64,000 bases of DNA from an uncultured bacterium (GTDB lineage Bacteria; Patescibacteriota; Gracilibacteria; Absconditabacterales; Absconditicoccaceae): the NCBI GenBank assembly GCA_947169045.1, contig CAMVOC010000003.1, positions 28,823 to 92,822 on the forward strand, written 5' to 3'. Positions 1 to 11,600 of the stretch are shown here, piece after piece. The number at the start of each line of letters is the position of its first letter. The first letter of the stretch is position 1. The position numbers and the translations under genes were made by a program. Under the pieces are notes generated by a model, which worked only from the letters and a program-made list of their open reading frames with translations, made no database searches and had not been told where the DNA came from.

Positions 1-773
1 TTTTCGATTCCGTGTTGTTGAGATTTCTTTTTGATTCCTGCGGTATCGTAGGCAATGTAATTTTTCCCTTTGTATGTAAATTCTCCTACGAGATAATCTC
101 TTGTAGTCCCTGCATAGTCTGCTACTTTTGCGAGAGGCTTTCCTGTCAATGTATTGAGAAGCGTAGATTTTCCTGCATTTGGCTTTCAGAGAATGGCAAT
201 TTTAGATGCTGTAGATGATGTGTCTAATTCTTGCTTTGATGAGTCAGATTTTTTTATTCCTTTTGTTTTGCTTCGCTTGGTGTAGTATGATTTAATGGCA
301 TCGTGAATTTCTGTCAGATTTCTTTCTGTTTTTGCTGAAATCCCAATAATGGTGTCAAAACCGAGTGAGTGATAATCAGCAAGTGCTAGGTCAGTTTCGC
401 TTTCTTTTCGTTTAAGATCGAGCTTGTTGATAATGAGAAATGTTTGATTTTGCTTTTTTTCTTTTCTTATAATTTCCAAAATATGTTCTTCTTTTGCGGT
501 GATTCCTACGCTGTCATCCATAAGAAATAAGAGGAGATCAGAATGCTGAACAATTCGTTCAATGTATGAAAGTTCCTCGGTAAAATCTAAGAGTCCAGGA
601 CTATCAAAAAATGTTAGCGTATCGCCGTTTTCGAGTTGCATTTTATGGTTGATGATGTCAGTAGTAGTGCCTGGAATGTCGGTTACAATTGCTCTAAATT
701 GTCCGATAAGACGGTTGAAAAGAGTAGATTTCCCGACGTTGGTGGCTCCGATAAGTCAAATATTCATCCACAT
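1..773 (-). CDS. der: Ribosome-biogenesis GTPase Der (EngA), 3' end outside window
   Basis: Der has two tandem GTPase domains and helps assemble the 50S subunit. 257 codons are visible; the family is usually about 440-490 aa, so the C-terminal KH-like domain lies outside. First G domain: ATNVGKST P-loop, DSPG (G3), NKLD (G4). Second G domain: LGKPNAGKST P-loop, AGTTRD, DTAG. In-frame TGA codons at 756-758 and 186-188 fall on conserved glycines, the latter opening the second P-loop. The ATG at 767 is an alternative start 6 nt inside; both follow a leader with a TTTTTATCTTTT element. Confidence 0.93.
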
Positions 774-877
774 GAGAGGAAAAGATAAAAATTCTTTTAA
801 AATATAGGGAAGTACTAGAAAAAAACAAGATTAAAACTGATTTTTTTTCTTTGATTGCTTGTTTTATGTTGAAAACC

Positions 878-906
878 ATATTATGTCATCGATCTTGGTA
901 TGTCAA
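878..906 (-). promoter_or_regulatory. Promoter of der
   Basis: On the minus strand TTGACA (906-901) is followed after 17 nt by TAATAT (883-878). It lies about 105 nt upstream of der and back to back with the gyrA promoter. Confidence 0.55.
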
Positions 907-917
907 GGATGTTAGAG

Positions 918-945
918 TTGAAAATGATAGGTAGTTTTGTATGAT
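918..945 (+). promoter_or_regulatory. Promoter of gyrA
   Basis: TTGAAA (918-923), 16-nt spacer, TATGAT (940-945), then a T-rich leader of about 35 nt up to the ATG at 987. No Shine-Dalgarno is visible. The leader holds one copy of the TCAGCTTTTT decamer. Confidence 0.6.
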
Positions 946-986
946 AAAATGGAATTCAGCTTTTTTAGCTTTTTTATTGTTACGGT

Positions 987-3569
987 ATGTCAGAAGAAAC
1001 TACTACTCCTATTACTCCAATTAATAAAGAAATGGAGCACTCTGTGGAGAAAGAAATTTCTCAATCTTATATTGATTACTCGATGTCAGTGATTGTCTCT
1101 CGTGCTTTGCCGGATACGAGAGATGGATTGAAACCTGTAGTTAGGAGGATTCTTTATTCTATGTATCAGCAGGGGAATTTTTATAATCAGAAACATAAGA
1201 AATCTGCGACAATTGTTGGAGATGTAATGGGAAAGTATCATCCTCATGGAGATGCTTCGATTTATGAAGCGATGGTAAGGTTGGCACAACCTTGGTCGAT
1301 GAGGTATCCGTTAATTGATGGGCAGGGAAACTTTGGTTCTATTGATGGAGATGGAGCTGCTGCGATGAGGTATACAGAGGCAAGAATGACAAAGTTGACC
1401 GAAGAAATGCTTAAAGATATCGAACAAGATACTGTTGCATGGAGAGATAATTTTGATGGGTCTCGTCAAGAACCTGTGATGTTGCCTACGAAATTTCCTA
1501 ATCATCTTTGTAATGGTACTATGGGAATTGCGGTAGGAATGGCGACAAATATGGCTCCACATAATTTAACTGAGGTGCTGGATGCTGCTCTTTTGCTGTT
1601 GCAAAAAGAGGGGAAACCTATGATGGCTACTGTGATTAATGATCTTTGACTTGAAGAGGAAAAGGAGGTGAAATATGAAGTAAGTATTGATGAAATTATG
1701 GAGATTATTAAAGGACCGGATTTCCCAACTTGAGGATATATTTTTGACTCAGCTAATATTAAGGAAGTTTACAAAAAAGGAAAGGGTTGAATCGTTGTAC
1801 GCGGTAAAACTCATACTGAAATGTATGAAGATTCTCATGTAATTGTGATTGATGAGATCCCTTATATGGTTAATAAATCTGCACTTGTTGCAAAAATTGG
1901 GGAATTGGTAGTCGATAAAAAGATTGAAGGAATTGTGGATATCCGTGACGAATCCAATAAAAATAAGAATCGTATTGTTTTGTATCTTCGTAAAGGTGTC
2001 AATCCTGATGCAGTTTTGATTCTGCTTTATAAATTTACTGATTTGCAGACTAATTTTAATATTAATAATGTTTCACTTGTAGATAACGCAACTCAACCGC
2101 GTTTACTTAATATTAAAGATTTGCTTTGGGAATTCGTGACTTTTAGGCGTGAGGTAGTTTTTAAGCGTTCTAATTTCCAGTTGAAAAAGGCAAAAGATAG
2201 ATTGCATATTCTTGAAGGTTTGAAAAAAGCAATTGATATTATTGATGAAGTAATTGCAGCGATTAGATCTAGTTCTACTCGTGCAGAAGCGAAGGAAAAA
2301 CTGATGGCGAATTTTGATTTTTCTGATGAGCAGTCAGAATATATTTTGAATATGAGGCTTCAGGCATTGGTTGGCTTGGAGATTCAAAAAGTGGTTGATG
2401 AAATAGAAGAAAAGAAAAGGCTGATTGAAGATCTTACAGAAATTATTGCTAATCCAGCAAGGCTTGATGAGGTCGTGGCAGAGGAGTTTGAATATATGAA
2501 AAATAAGTATTGAGACGAAAGAATGACGGAATTAGTCGATGATACGAATGTTTATAATATTGCTGGAAGTATTAAGGCTTTACAAGCTCAGGCTGATAAG
2601 GTGAAAGAAGATGTCATTTGTTGGATTGGAAATGATTATTCATTGAGAGTATTGTATCAATCAAGAATTCAAGTAATCCCTGATGAGACGCTTGATTTAA
2701 TTTATACTCATAACCAAGATAAACTTATTATTGTTACGGATAAAGGTGAGTTGGTAGTTCAGAGATTGAAAGATTTTTGAGGACTTACTATGGCAAAACC
2801 TGCGATTAACCTTAAGAAACATTTTGATTTGAAAGGAAAAATCGTATTTGCTAAGACGTTACATTTTAACTATGATTATCTGGTATTTCTGACGAATCAA
2901 AATAATATTAAAAAGATTGATAAAAATCTGGTTCTTTCTTTTAAAAAGTTTCCAACCGTGGTGATGAATTTGGCAGAGAAAGAAAGAATTGTGGGAGTTG
3001 AAGCTGTAGTTGATAGTTATCATTTATGAATACTGAGTAGACAAGGACAAATGTTGTTGTTCCCTGTATCAGATCTTCGTCCAATGGGAAAAACTGCTGG
3101 TGGAGTTAAGGCAATTGAGCTGCTAGATGAAAAAGATGAAGTAGTTGATCTCTTCTTACATAAAGATGAGCCATTTATTCTTATTCACTCTGATAAGAAT
3201 GGAAAACTGCTTTCTCTTGAAGATTTGAAAATTTGGAAAAGGGCTAAAAAATGACAAATTGTGTCTACATGAAATGATGAAATTGAAGGTTGAATCTCTA
3301 TTGTCGAGGGGTCAATTAGGATTAGGTTTGATGATGGATCTTTGACTACTTTGCATTCTAATAATGTCTACTTGGATGAACCGGAGACTCCGCTTCGTAA
3401 AATGGTAGATCAGCATATTGATATTGTTTATCGTCCATGGGAAGAAAAAGATGAAAATATAAGGTATAAAGAAGAAAAAAAGAAAGCGGGAAAAGAAGAA
3501 GTAAGTTTATTTACGGATGTTGAAAAAGCACCAACAGAAGAGGAAAAACAAGAGGAAAAATCTGAGTAA
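987..3569 (+). CDS. gyrA: DNA gyrase (type IIA topoisomerase) subunit A
   Basis: This is the breakage-reunion subunit of gyrase, which with GyrB introduces supercoils. 860 aa, the usual length. The catalytic tyrosine is Y129 in MRYTEAR; the winged-helix region holds [10 protein letters not shown]-terminal beta-pinwheel follows (motif [11 protein letters not shown]). The position of the canonical GyrA box reads QRLKDFGG, which is degenerate, so topoisomerase IV (ParC) is possible. TGA codons such as 1647, 2511, 2778 and 3027 join what otherwise looks like six or seven fragments. A90 stands where E. coli has Ser83. The tail is a charged Lys/Glu-rich extension. proS follows 51 nt downstream. Confidence 0.92.
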
Positions 3570-3620
3570 GTTTTGGGAATATTTAGGGTAGTTGTATTTA
3601 TTTTCTTTGTCGTTATTTTA

Positions 3621-5087
3621 ATGGCTATTACTTCAAGAAAAGAAGATTATTCTGCACGATATAATGATCTTGTGCAGCAAGCAGGTTTGGCTGAGAATTC
3701 TGCGGTTAAAGGTTGTATGGTAATTAAACCGTATGGATATGCTATTTGGGAGAAAATGAGAGATATTTTAGATGCAATGTTTAAAAAAACGGGGCATCAA
3801 AATGCGTATTTCCCTTTGTTTATTCCTAAAAGTTTTTTTGCTAAAGAGGCAAGTCATGTGGAAGGATTTGCTAAAGAATGCTGGGTAGTTACTCATTATA
3901 GGTTAAAGAATAAAGTTGATGGGAAAGGCATTGAAGTTGATCCTGCTTCGAAGCTAGAAGAACCGTTAATTGTTCGTCCAACTTCTGAAACAATTATTTG
4001 GGATAGTTATAAAGATTGGGTGCATTCTTATCGTGATTTACCGCTTTTGATCAATCAACGAGCGAATGTTACGAGAGCAGAGATGAGGACAAGACCTTTT
4101 TTACGTACTTCTGAATTTTTGCGACAGGAAGGTCATACGGCTCATGCTAGTGCGGAAGAGGCTCATGATGAAGCAATGAAAATGATTCAAGTCTATCATG
4201 ATTTTTCTCAGCATTTTATGGCTCTTTTTAGTTATCGAGGAGAGAAACCTGCGCATGAGAGGTTCGCAGGAGCTGTACATACGTATACGTTTGAGCCAAT
4301 GATGCAGGATTTTAAGGCATTACAAGCGTGAACTTCTCATGATCTATGACAAAATTTTGCTAAGGCATTTGATGTAAAATTTCTTAATAAACAGAATGAA
4401 CTTGAATATGCTTATGCTACATCTCGAGGAGTAAGTACAAGGTTAATTGGAGGATTGATTATGACACATTCTGATGATAAAGGATTAGTATTGCCACCAG
4501 CATTGGCGCCTATTCATTTGGTTGTAGTTCCGATTTTTAAATCTGATGAGGATTTACAAGAGATTTTAAATTATCTTCAGTCTGAACTTGAAAAGATACA
4601 AAAAGCTGATTTTGCGATTGAAAGTGACTTTTTGTGAACATGGAAATCAGCTATTTCGGTAAAATTTGATCTTGATACTCAAAAAACTCCTGGTCGAAAA
4701 TATGCAGAATATGAATTAAAGTGAGTGCCTTTGAGAATTGCGATAGGGAAAAGAGATGTACAGCAGTGAATTGTTGAAATTTTTAGGAGAGATACTGGTG
4801 AGAAATTACAGGTTAACATTAGTGAACTTGCAACGGTTGTGCTTCGTTTGCTTTCAGAGATTCAAACTAATCTTTTCAAAAAGCATGAAACGTTTACTCG
4901 TGAACATACCTTTGAAGTTGATCGTTTTGAGGATATTAAAAGCAGGATTGATCAAGGATTTGTACTTGCTCCTTGGGATGGTACAAAAGAAAGTGCTGAA
5001 AAGATTCAAGAGGACTTGAAGGCAACTATTAGGTGTTTGCCGTTTGGAAGGGAAGATGGAAAGGTCCTCTTTGCAAAAAGTTATTAA
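3621..5087 (+). CDS. proS: Prolyl-tRNA synthetase, archaeal/eukaryal (type 3) form
   Basis: Charges tRNA-Pro with proline. 488 aa. Class II motifs are clear: RPTSETIIW, a motif-2 region with [14 protein letters not shown], and motif 3 with STRLIGG. The stretch KALQAGTSHDLGQNFAK is the type-3 ProRS signature and both of its TGA codons (from 4329) sit on its invariant glycines. The C-terminal anticodon-binding and zinc-like domain follows. The start at 3621 is preferred over upstream in-frame codons because it follows a T-rich leader and begins the family-typical sequence ([15 protein letters not shown]). Confidence 0.95.
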
Positions 5088-5123
5088 TGAATTGTCGCTT
5101 GTTAAGCTCTTTTTCTCGTTGCG

Positions 5124-5543
5124 TTATTCTAGGATAAGTTTGCATTGTTTCTTCTCACATTTTACTCCTTGTACGGCAACACAGTCGTATTCACATATCA
5201 TACCGTGGCTTTCGACTTGATATTGTCTGAAATCTTTGATGAGACTCTTGGCTGTTTCTACGTAGTTTTTGTGAATTGCTCTTCCACAGCCAAAAGGACA
5301 TTCTGCGTAAAACCATGAGCAATCTGAGTCTTGTTCGCAGTAATTATGATCGGATAAAAATTTATTGATTTCAAATTCTGTTGGAGGAGTTGTAAGTCTT
5401 TCGTTGGGACATTTTGTTGTGATATTTGCAGGATTGGAAGTCATTTCTTCTCAGATTTTTCATGATTGATTGTGAGATGATCCTATCCAGAACATTATAA
5501 AACATATTATCGTAAAGAGTACTACGAACGTTTTTTTCTCCAT
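5124..5543 (-). CDS. Membrane-anchored cysteine-rich small protein
   Basis: 139 aa with no family I recognise. Residues 5-21 form one hydrophobic segment (FVVLFTIICFIMFWIG), a signal anchor. The rest is predicted outside the membrane and carries eight cysteines in CEQDSDC, ECPFGCG, CEYDC and CEKKQC patterns, suggesting disulfides. A TGA at 5451-5453 (and one at 5460) must be read as Gly to attach the membrane anchor to the cysteine domain; with the standard code the anchor is lost. Probably co-transcribed with the two minus-strand genes to its right. Confidence 0.7.
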
Positions 5544-5557
5544 TTTTTTTCTTTAAA

Positions 5558-5592
5558 AGAAATAAAAAACGATTCCATCGTAGGAAATCGTT
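5558..5592 (-). terminator. Hairpin with T-run between two minus-strand genes
   Basis: AACGATT/AATCGTT arms (5568-5574 and 5586-5592) with a T-rich tail on the minus strand. It follows the gene at 5620-5931 and precedes the ATG at 5543, so it may only partly stop transcription. Confidence 0.5.
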
Positions 5593-5619
5593 CGTGAAAA
5601 GCAATACAATTTGTGAAAT

Positions 5620-5931
5620 TTATGCAGTTTTTTTTCTCTTGTTTATTTTTTGTTCAGAACTATCGATTTTAACTCTCGTTGGAGTCGCGTGTTTGTATTT
5701 CTCTATACAAGTGCTTATCTCTCATTCTAAAATCTCTTTATCGATGATCTTCTTCTTGTTTAATTGCATAATCTCTTTCTTGAAGAAAGGGAAATTTTTA
5801 AGGATGTTCTCTAATTTATGAGGGTTGAGCTCCGTTGATAGGAGGTTAAAAATCTGTTGTTTTATTCATTTTTTGACATGAAGTGGCTTCATTTGGCTTT
5901 TTAATTCCTGTTTCATCTCTTGTTCAATCAT
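5620..5931 (-). CDS. Hypothetical 103-aa basic protein
   Basis: Reads MIEQEMKQELKSQMKPLHV onward as an uninterrupted frame of 104 codons only if two TGA codons are Gly (GIKQQ and LEGEIS). Lys-rich, apparently helical, with no signal peptide and no family recognised. It starts behind a leader with the GAATTTTTATCTTTTTTTC element seen before several genes here, which supports it being real. It lies 55 nt after the ABC ATPase gene, so the two may share a transcript. Confidence 0.6.
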
Positions 5932-5986
5932 GTTTATTAGAAGAAAAAAAGATAAAAATTCTGACACTTAACTGTTTGCTTGTGAT

Positions 5987-6655
5987 TTACATTTGAAAAA
6001 TGCGTATGTTTGTCTTGCTTTTTAGATAATTTAAAAGATGAATATCATGTGTGATAAGACATATTGTTTGTCCGTTTTTGTTTGCATCTATTAAAATATC
6101 TCCGATTTCTTGAGTGTATTCTCGGTCGAGATTTCCTGTTGGCTCATCGGCAATGATACATTTTGGCTCATGGATTAAAGCTCTTGCAAGAGCAATTTTC
6201 TGTTTCTCACCTCCTGAAATGTTCTTGCTTGTCTTTTTGGGATCATCTTCAAGGTGTAGTTTTTCTAGTATTGCTTTGTATTTTGCGTTTATGGTATTTC
6301 TTCCCATTCCTTCCAGTTTGAGGGGATAGAGAATATTTTCTTTGATGGACATGGAGTGAATTAGTCTATCATCCTGGAAAATAATTCAAAGTTTTCTTCT
6401 ATATCTTTGAATTTCGTCGTCACTGAGTGTAGAGAGATCATCCATTTTATAATAGACAGTTTTACTGTATGGTCTGAGCTCTCCTATGAGAAATTTTACG
6501 AGTGTTGATTTCCCAACTCCGGATTTTCCAATGATGACTGTGAAATCTTCTGGGAAAATATCGAAATTCAGCTTTTTAAAGAGAGGTTTTGTTTGCTCAG
6601 GATATCCTCGTGTGAGCTCTGTGATAGTGATTAAAGGTACTCTTTTTTCGCTCAT
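5987..6655 (-). CDS. ABC transporter ATPase, FtsE/LolD/MacB type
   Basis: Single nucleotide-binding domain of 222 aa. Walker A GKSGVGKST (about residue 43), Q-loop in IIFQDDR, signature SGGEKQKIALARAL, Walker B CIIADEPTGNLD and H-loop THD are all present. The PTGNLD form is typical of the FtsE/LolD/MacB group. One TGA (6386-6388) is a glycine just before the Q-loop. No permease is adjacent: no FtsX- or MacB-like membrane gene lies in this part of the window, so its partner is unknown. A HlyD/MacA-type adaptor lies 30 kb away. Confidence 0.88.
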
Positions 6656-6747
6656 TTCTGAGATTTTTAAGAATAAAATATTCTTTATAGTATATGTGGA
6701 AAATAAAAAAATAGCAATAAAAATCTGTCTATGAGGTTGCTTTTGCG

Positions 6748-6775
6748 TTGACTTTTTAGCTTATTTATATAGTAA
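6748..6775 (+). promoter_or_regulatory. Promoter of the MFS transporter gene
   Basis: TTGACT at 6748-6753 followed by TATAGTAAT (from 6768). The exact -10 is ambiguous. The transcript leader to 6841 is T-rich. Confidence 0.5.
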
Positions 6776-6840
6776 TAAGATCTTGTGCTTGAGATTACTA
6801 TTTTTTTGTTGTTTTATTTTTACCTATTTTCTTTATTTAC

Positions 6841-8160
6841 ATGCATAAATTTTTTAAGAATTTCCCAGTTCAGGTCAGATTTATCTCTCTCTCTTTATTT
6901 TTATTTATGTTGGGTTGGGGATTGGGAACTGATACATATTTTTCTATTTATGTACAAACGATTGTTGAAAGTCCTTGGGGAGTGATGATGATTGGGGCAA
7001 TCTTGGCTTTGGCAAAGCTGCTTTTTGTCGTTCCTGTAGGAGAGTTGAATGATCGTGTGCATAGTAAACATTTGTTGTTGCTTGGGAAAATTCTTTATGT
7101 GGTGTGTGCTTTCTTTTTCTTTTTCGCAGGATTTTGGCATTCTTGGGAATGTTTGTTAGTTGCTGTTATTTTTAATGGGTTTGCAAATGCAATTACGTTT
7201 ACGACATATCGTAGTTATTATGCTAAACATTCTACTCAATTTACGCGTACGCAGGTATTTTGATTGTATTTTTCCAGCTCTGCAGTGGCTCAATTGGTTG
7301 GGGCGCTGATTAGTGCAGTGCTGGTTAACTGGTTGGCATTGCCTTTTATGTATTTTTTTGTGGCAATTTTTGCTTTGCTCTCTCTCTTGCAGGATGATTA
7401 TTTGAAGGAAAAAATCTCAAGACGTACTACTAGAACTCGAAAATCTTTATATCAAAGAGAAAGTCGTCAATATCTTATGGAAATTGAAGATCCAGAGTTA
7501 GTCACTACTTCATTTTCTCATTTTTTATCTACGTTTTTTCAGGGAATCTTTTCTTTGAAAGCCTGGAAGAAAGTTTTTGATTTGTTAAAAGTTTCTCCTC
7601 GTGGACTAATTGTTGCGATGGGAACTGTGCTTTTTGCGTATTTATTAAATTATGTAGGATTCCTTTTTATCCCATTAGTTGCTTTGAATAATCAGCTATC
7701 TCTTTCAGAAATTGCTTTGCTTTTTGCTGTGATGAAAGTGCCTTATCTGTTTACTATGTTGACAGGGAAAATTGGGGATAGATATAGTAAAAAATTAGTT
7801 ATTGGAATCATTCTGATTTTTATGTCTATTTTTTATTTCTTGCTTGGAATGCAGGAAGATTTCTGGATTATTCTTGTATTGACGTTTGCTATTTCTCTAG
7901 GGATTTCCTTTTTGTTACCTCTTTCTTCTGCGTTGGTAGTGGATTATACTCCACCTCAACATCAGGGGAAATTGGTTGGAGCTACGGATTTTTTAGGAAA
8001 ACTTGGCGAAATTCTTGGTTCGCTGGGATTTGGGACTTTGGTGGCAATTGTTGGAAATCAATTAGGATTCATGATGATAGGAATTGCTACATTTGTCCTT
8101 GGACTTTGGATTTCAGTTAAGAGACTTGTAAAACAGCGTAGATTAAAACATCGTGTCTAG
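6841..8160 (+). CDS. MFS-type membrane transporter
   Basis: 439 aa with about 12 hydrophobic segments in two halves separated by a cytoplasmic loop of about 70 residues rich in Arg, Lys and Ser (SRRTTRTRKSL), the standard major facilitator layout. The loop after TM2 reads VGELNDRVHSK and the equivalent in the second half is TGKIGDRYSKK, both matching the MFS A-motif. One TGA (7261-7263) is read as Gly. Substrate cannot be assigned; drug or sugar efflux families are possible. Its last 18 bases overlap the converging gene at 8143-8436. Confidence 0.85.
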
Positions 8161-8436
8161 TAGATTTTCTAGATTATCTACTTCGTCTTGCTCTTGTTTT
8201 GCTTCTTGCGCTTCTTTTTCTTTCGTTTTTTGTAAATTTTTGATGTAAGCTTCTTGAAGCTGTGCTCTTTTTTCTACTACGGCATTATGAATTGATGTCG
8301 TAAAGTGATTGTAAAGATATTCTTTGTATTCAGGTGTGAGCTCGTTTTTTTCCATCATTTTGATGAGATTTTCAGCTGGTTCTCGTAGTCCTTTTACTTT
8401 GTTAAGGACTTTGAGGATGTATTCGTCTTTGGTCAT
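8143..8436 (-). CDS. Small coiled-coil hypothetical protein
   Basis: 97 aa, highly charged and predicted helical; the C-terminal half (LQKTKEKEAQEAKQEQDEV) looks like a coiled coil. No signal, no TGA codon, no family recognised. It has its own promoter and converges on the MFS gene with an 18-bp overlap. Confidence 0.65.
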   Translation of the reverse strand: MTKDEYILKVLNKVKGLREPAENLIKMMEKNELTPEYKEYLYNHFTTSIHNAVVEKRAQLQEAYIKNLQKTKEKEAQEAKQEQDEVDNLENLLDTMF

Positions 8437-8470
8437 TGACTGCTGGTTATGTAGTAAAATATTTCTGACA

Positions 8471-8498
8471 ATTATAGATAAAAAGCGGTCGTTTTCAA
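8471..8498 (-). promoter_or_regulatory. Promoter of the 97-aa protein gene
   Basis: Minus strand: TTGAAA (8498-8493), 16 nt, TATAAT (8476-8471), about 35 nt upstream of the ATG. Confidence 0.65.
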
Positions 8499-8528
8499 AT
8501 TTTGGCAGTTTCTAGCGGAAATTTTATC

Positions 8529-8556
8529 TTGACTTTTTTATTTTTTCGATTATAAT
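8529..8556 (+). promoter_or_regulatory. Consensus promoter of the giant gene
   Basis: TTGACT (8529-8534), 16 nt, TATAAT (8551-8556). One of the best-matching promoters in the window. Expected transcription start is near 8563, leaving a leader of about 117 nt that holds a minimal ORF (ATG at 8572, four codons) and a terminator-like hairpin. Confidence 0.8.
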
Positions 8557-8613
8557 TTATTTTTAGCTCTTATGGCTTTTTATTAGTAAGGTATCACATT
8601 TTTTGTAAAAAGC

Positions 8614-8658
8614 AAGGGGAAAAAGCGAAATTTTCCTCTTTTTCTTTTTTTTTCTTTG
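8614..8658 (+). terminator. Terminator-like hairpin in the leader of the giant gene
   Basis: AAGGGGAAAA (8614-8623) pairs with TTTTCCTCTT (8631-8640) over 10 bp with one G-T, loop of 7 nt, followed by a long T-run to 8658. It sits between the promoter and the start codon at 8680, so it may act as an attenuator, or end a short RNA of about 90 nt. Confidence 0.6.
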
Positions 8659-8679
8659 TAAAAAGTTACAATTATTACT

Positions 8680-11600
8680 ATGCACAAAGGTAAAAAGAAA
8701 TTAGTTTTTTTAACGTTGTCAGTGTATTGTGCGGGGCTTTTGCTTCAGCATTTTTCAGCTTTTTTTGAAGTAATTGCAAAAGAGGTGAATGTTCCTCATG
8801 TAAATATTGTTGCTGTTTTAGTTGATGATCAGCTGGTTTCTCCGTTGAATAACGATCTTCAGCGATATGCAACTAATTATATTCAGCAGGAAATTGTCGA
8901 TAGTAAGGCGCTTGTCTTGCCTTTAGACCTTGCAAATCTTGATGCTCATGATGTTTATACGATGCTCGAGAATGTGTATTTTGATGGGCTTTCTTGAGTC
9001 AATTCTTCCCTTGTTTGAGTTGTTTTGATTGGTGAAATTCCACTTCCAGTCGTTAATCAAGATGGATATATTTTCCCTACGATTTTCCCGTATGTAGATT
9101 TCTTGGATCAGAAATATGTACGAGATGCTTCATCTCAGTATTTTATTCCTAATTGAAATGCTGATTCTCAAGCTGAAATTTGGCATGGTTTGATCGATTT
9201 TGATACGGTAGAGGAGTATCATCAATTTTTTGAGAAAATTAGACAATATAAAGCTGATCCATCGTGATTTATTGGTGATCAACTACGATATGAAGATTTT
9301 ATTGCGAGTAAAAATGCTTTTTTGTCTGAGAATACTCAGTTTTATCAAAATAAATTATTATTCGCAGAGGATCTAGATTATCAGAGATATACTCCGTTGA
9401 TGCTTCAGCTTTTTCAGGCTGGTCAAAATGAAACAATTAATTCTTTATTGATGGGGCTTGGAGATGCTTTGCAAAAGATGTGAGGCGCAGAGCTTGCTTC
9501 TGATTTTACTTATACGGATGCTGATGGGAATCTTCAGACGATGAGTGTCTCTGATGGGTTGTCTGCTGGAGTTAATTGACAACTTCAAACAAAATCCGTT
9601 GAACAGGCCGTCAAAAAGAGTTTTTTGTTGGATTATTCTTCCTTATTTAATCCGATGTTGAGTGTGGTGCAGAGAGATAACGCTTTGGCAGGTGGAAGAC
9701 GAGTAAAAACTATTACTTGATCAGATGGAAATGCGACATTGTCGCCGAAAGTAGATTCTTCTGCAGAAATGATTACGATGAAGGATTTGATTAATGGGGG
9801 AAACGTGAATATTCAAGGTGTGCTTACGAATTTCAATACTTTATTGGAGGATGCCGTGGATAAAAAAATAGAGAAAGAGCGTTATGATATGGATATTGTC
9901 TTGCCTGTGAGTTATAAGTCAGAGTTTCAGTTGGGAGTAGATATTGATTATCCATGGTGGTATCCGAAAAAACGTGAAACGAAGATGATGCCGTTCTCTG
10001 TGCAGTATGATACTTTTTATTTTGGGAAGCGTGCGAATTTCATTACTTCGGCTCAAGAATTGAGCATGTATAGGGGGACGTTTAGAAATTTAGAGACATT
10101 GAGTGGAGTGCAATATCCAGCATTGCCATATTCTTCACCTGATCAAAATCCGGTAAAGTCTGCTCATGATGTGACTAATCTTATCTTGAAATCTATTGGT
10201 GCTTCTTATGATGTGTTTTCTACGCAGGTAGAGGCAAATAGGGGATATAATTTGAAAAATTCGCAAACTGAGTATGAAACGTATCAGGCAGAAAAGACGT
10301 ATGCTAAGTTTGAAATGACTTGTAAAAAATGGACTCTTGATTTGAGCTGGATTAAAGAGAATTGGAAATTTGGTTGTCAATTAGTACAACGATGACCTGC
10401 AAAAGATAGTTTCAAAGGGAAGACTTTGGAATGTGATCCAAATGATAGAAAGAAACAAGGTTGATGTGAGGATCTTTCTCAGTTTGCTCAGAGGAGGTGG
10501 GGAGGAGCTTCTCCGATTAATTTGGATATGACAGGGCTACAAAAAAATGGAACTTATGAACTTGTTGATTTTTCTGGATTTAATGCAGTAAAGGAGATTT
10601 ACGATATTGGAGGTAGTAAGGCATTACAGGAACCTGAACGGGATGCAAATAGTTATCTTGCGTATCAAACTTATGCTTCTCCAACGGCTATTAAAACGTA
10701 TGAATGGTTACGCTCTGACGAAACGGAAGAAAAGGATTGGTCTCCTAGTCAGATATTGAATACGAGTTTTTATTATGATTCTTTGCCGGATGAAAGATAT
10801 CCGAGGCGATCGTTACATTTGCCATTTGAAGAGGTAGATTATTTTGCTGATCGTATAGGTCTTCCTGGTCTTACGCAGTGGGATGTTAAGCGTTGAGAAG
10901 AGGAGAATACGTTTTCACAATCTCAACAAAAGGTTCCTGAAGATAAAAAGAAATGTACCAATAGTGAAAAGACAGGAGATCCAAATCGTTGTGCTTCTTA
11001 CAAGGAATATACGTATAAAATTATTCCTTCTGTGGTGAAAAATACGGCAACAAAACTCGATGAATTAAATGGATATCAAACGACGTTGTTTGCTACGGGA
11101 GGGGAGAGACATTATTATTTCCAAATGTTGTCGAAAGCGATTGGGAAATTGGAAGCGAATATGACGGGCGCATCTGTGCGTCAAATTCATGAGTTATGAT
11201 CAGGAATTCAGCTTTCTTTATCCTCTCTTTCAGATCGTTTGTTGGCGATTTCTGGAGAAGTGGCTTTAGCAGGGAATTTAAACAATAGTAAGATTGCGGG
11301 GGAAGTGGATGCGATTGCAACGAATTTGAAAGAAAATCAAGAATTATTCACTCAAATCTATGATTTGTTGGATGCTATTGAATCGAGCGCAGTTGTGATG
11401 GCGATGGAAGAGATTAGAATGGAAGAGGAATCTTTGATTAATCAGGGGGTAAAGATTCCGTTTGCGAGCGGTTGGTATGCAGATATTAAGCAACATTTGG
11501 AGAGATTGACGAGCTTGTATGTTGCTAATATGGTTTCAGCATATAAGGAGGAATATTCCGCTATTGAAACTCAACTTGCTAGTTTGTCGAGCACTACTCA

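Noticed and set aside
987-3569. Many short ORFs ending in TGA, suggesting frameshifted pseudogenes
   Set aside because: All pieces are in one frame, the breaks are TGA only, and each break aligns to a conserved glycine.
5594-5821. + strand ORF MKSNTICEIYAVFFLL...
   Set aside because: Antisense to the 103-aa minus-strand gene; no start context and low-complexity hydrophobic translation from T-rich DNA.
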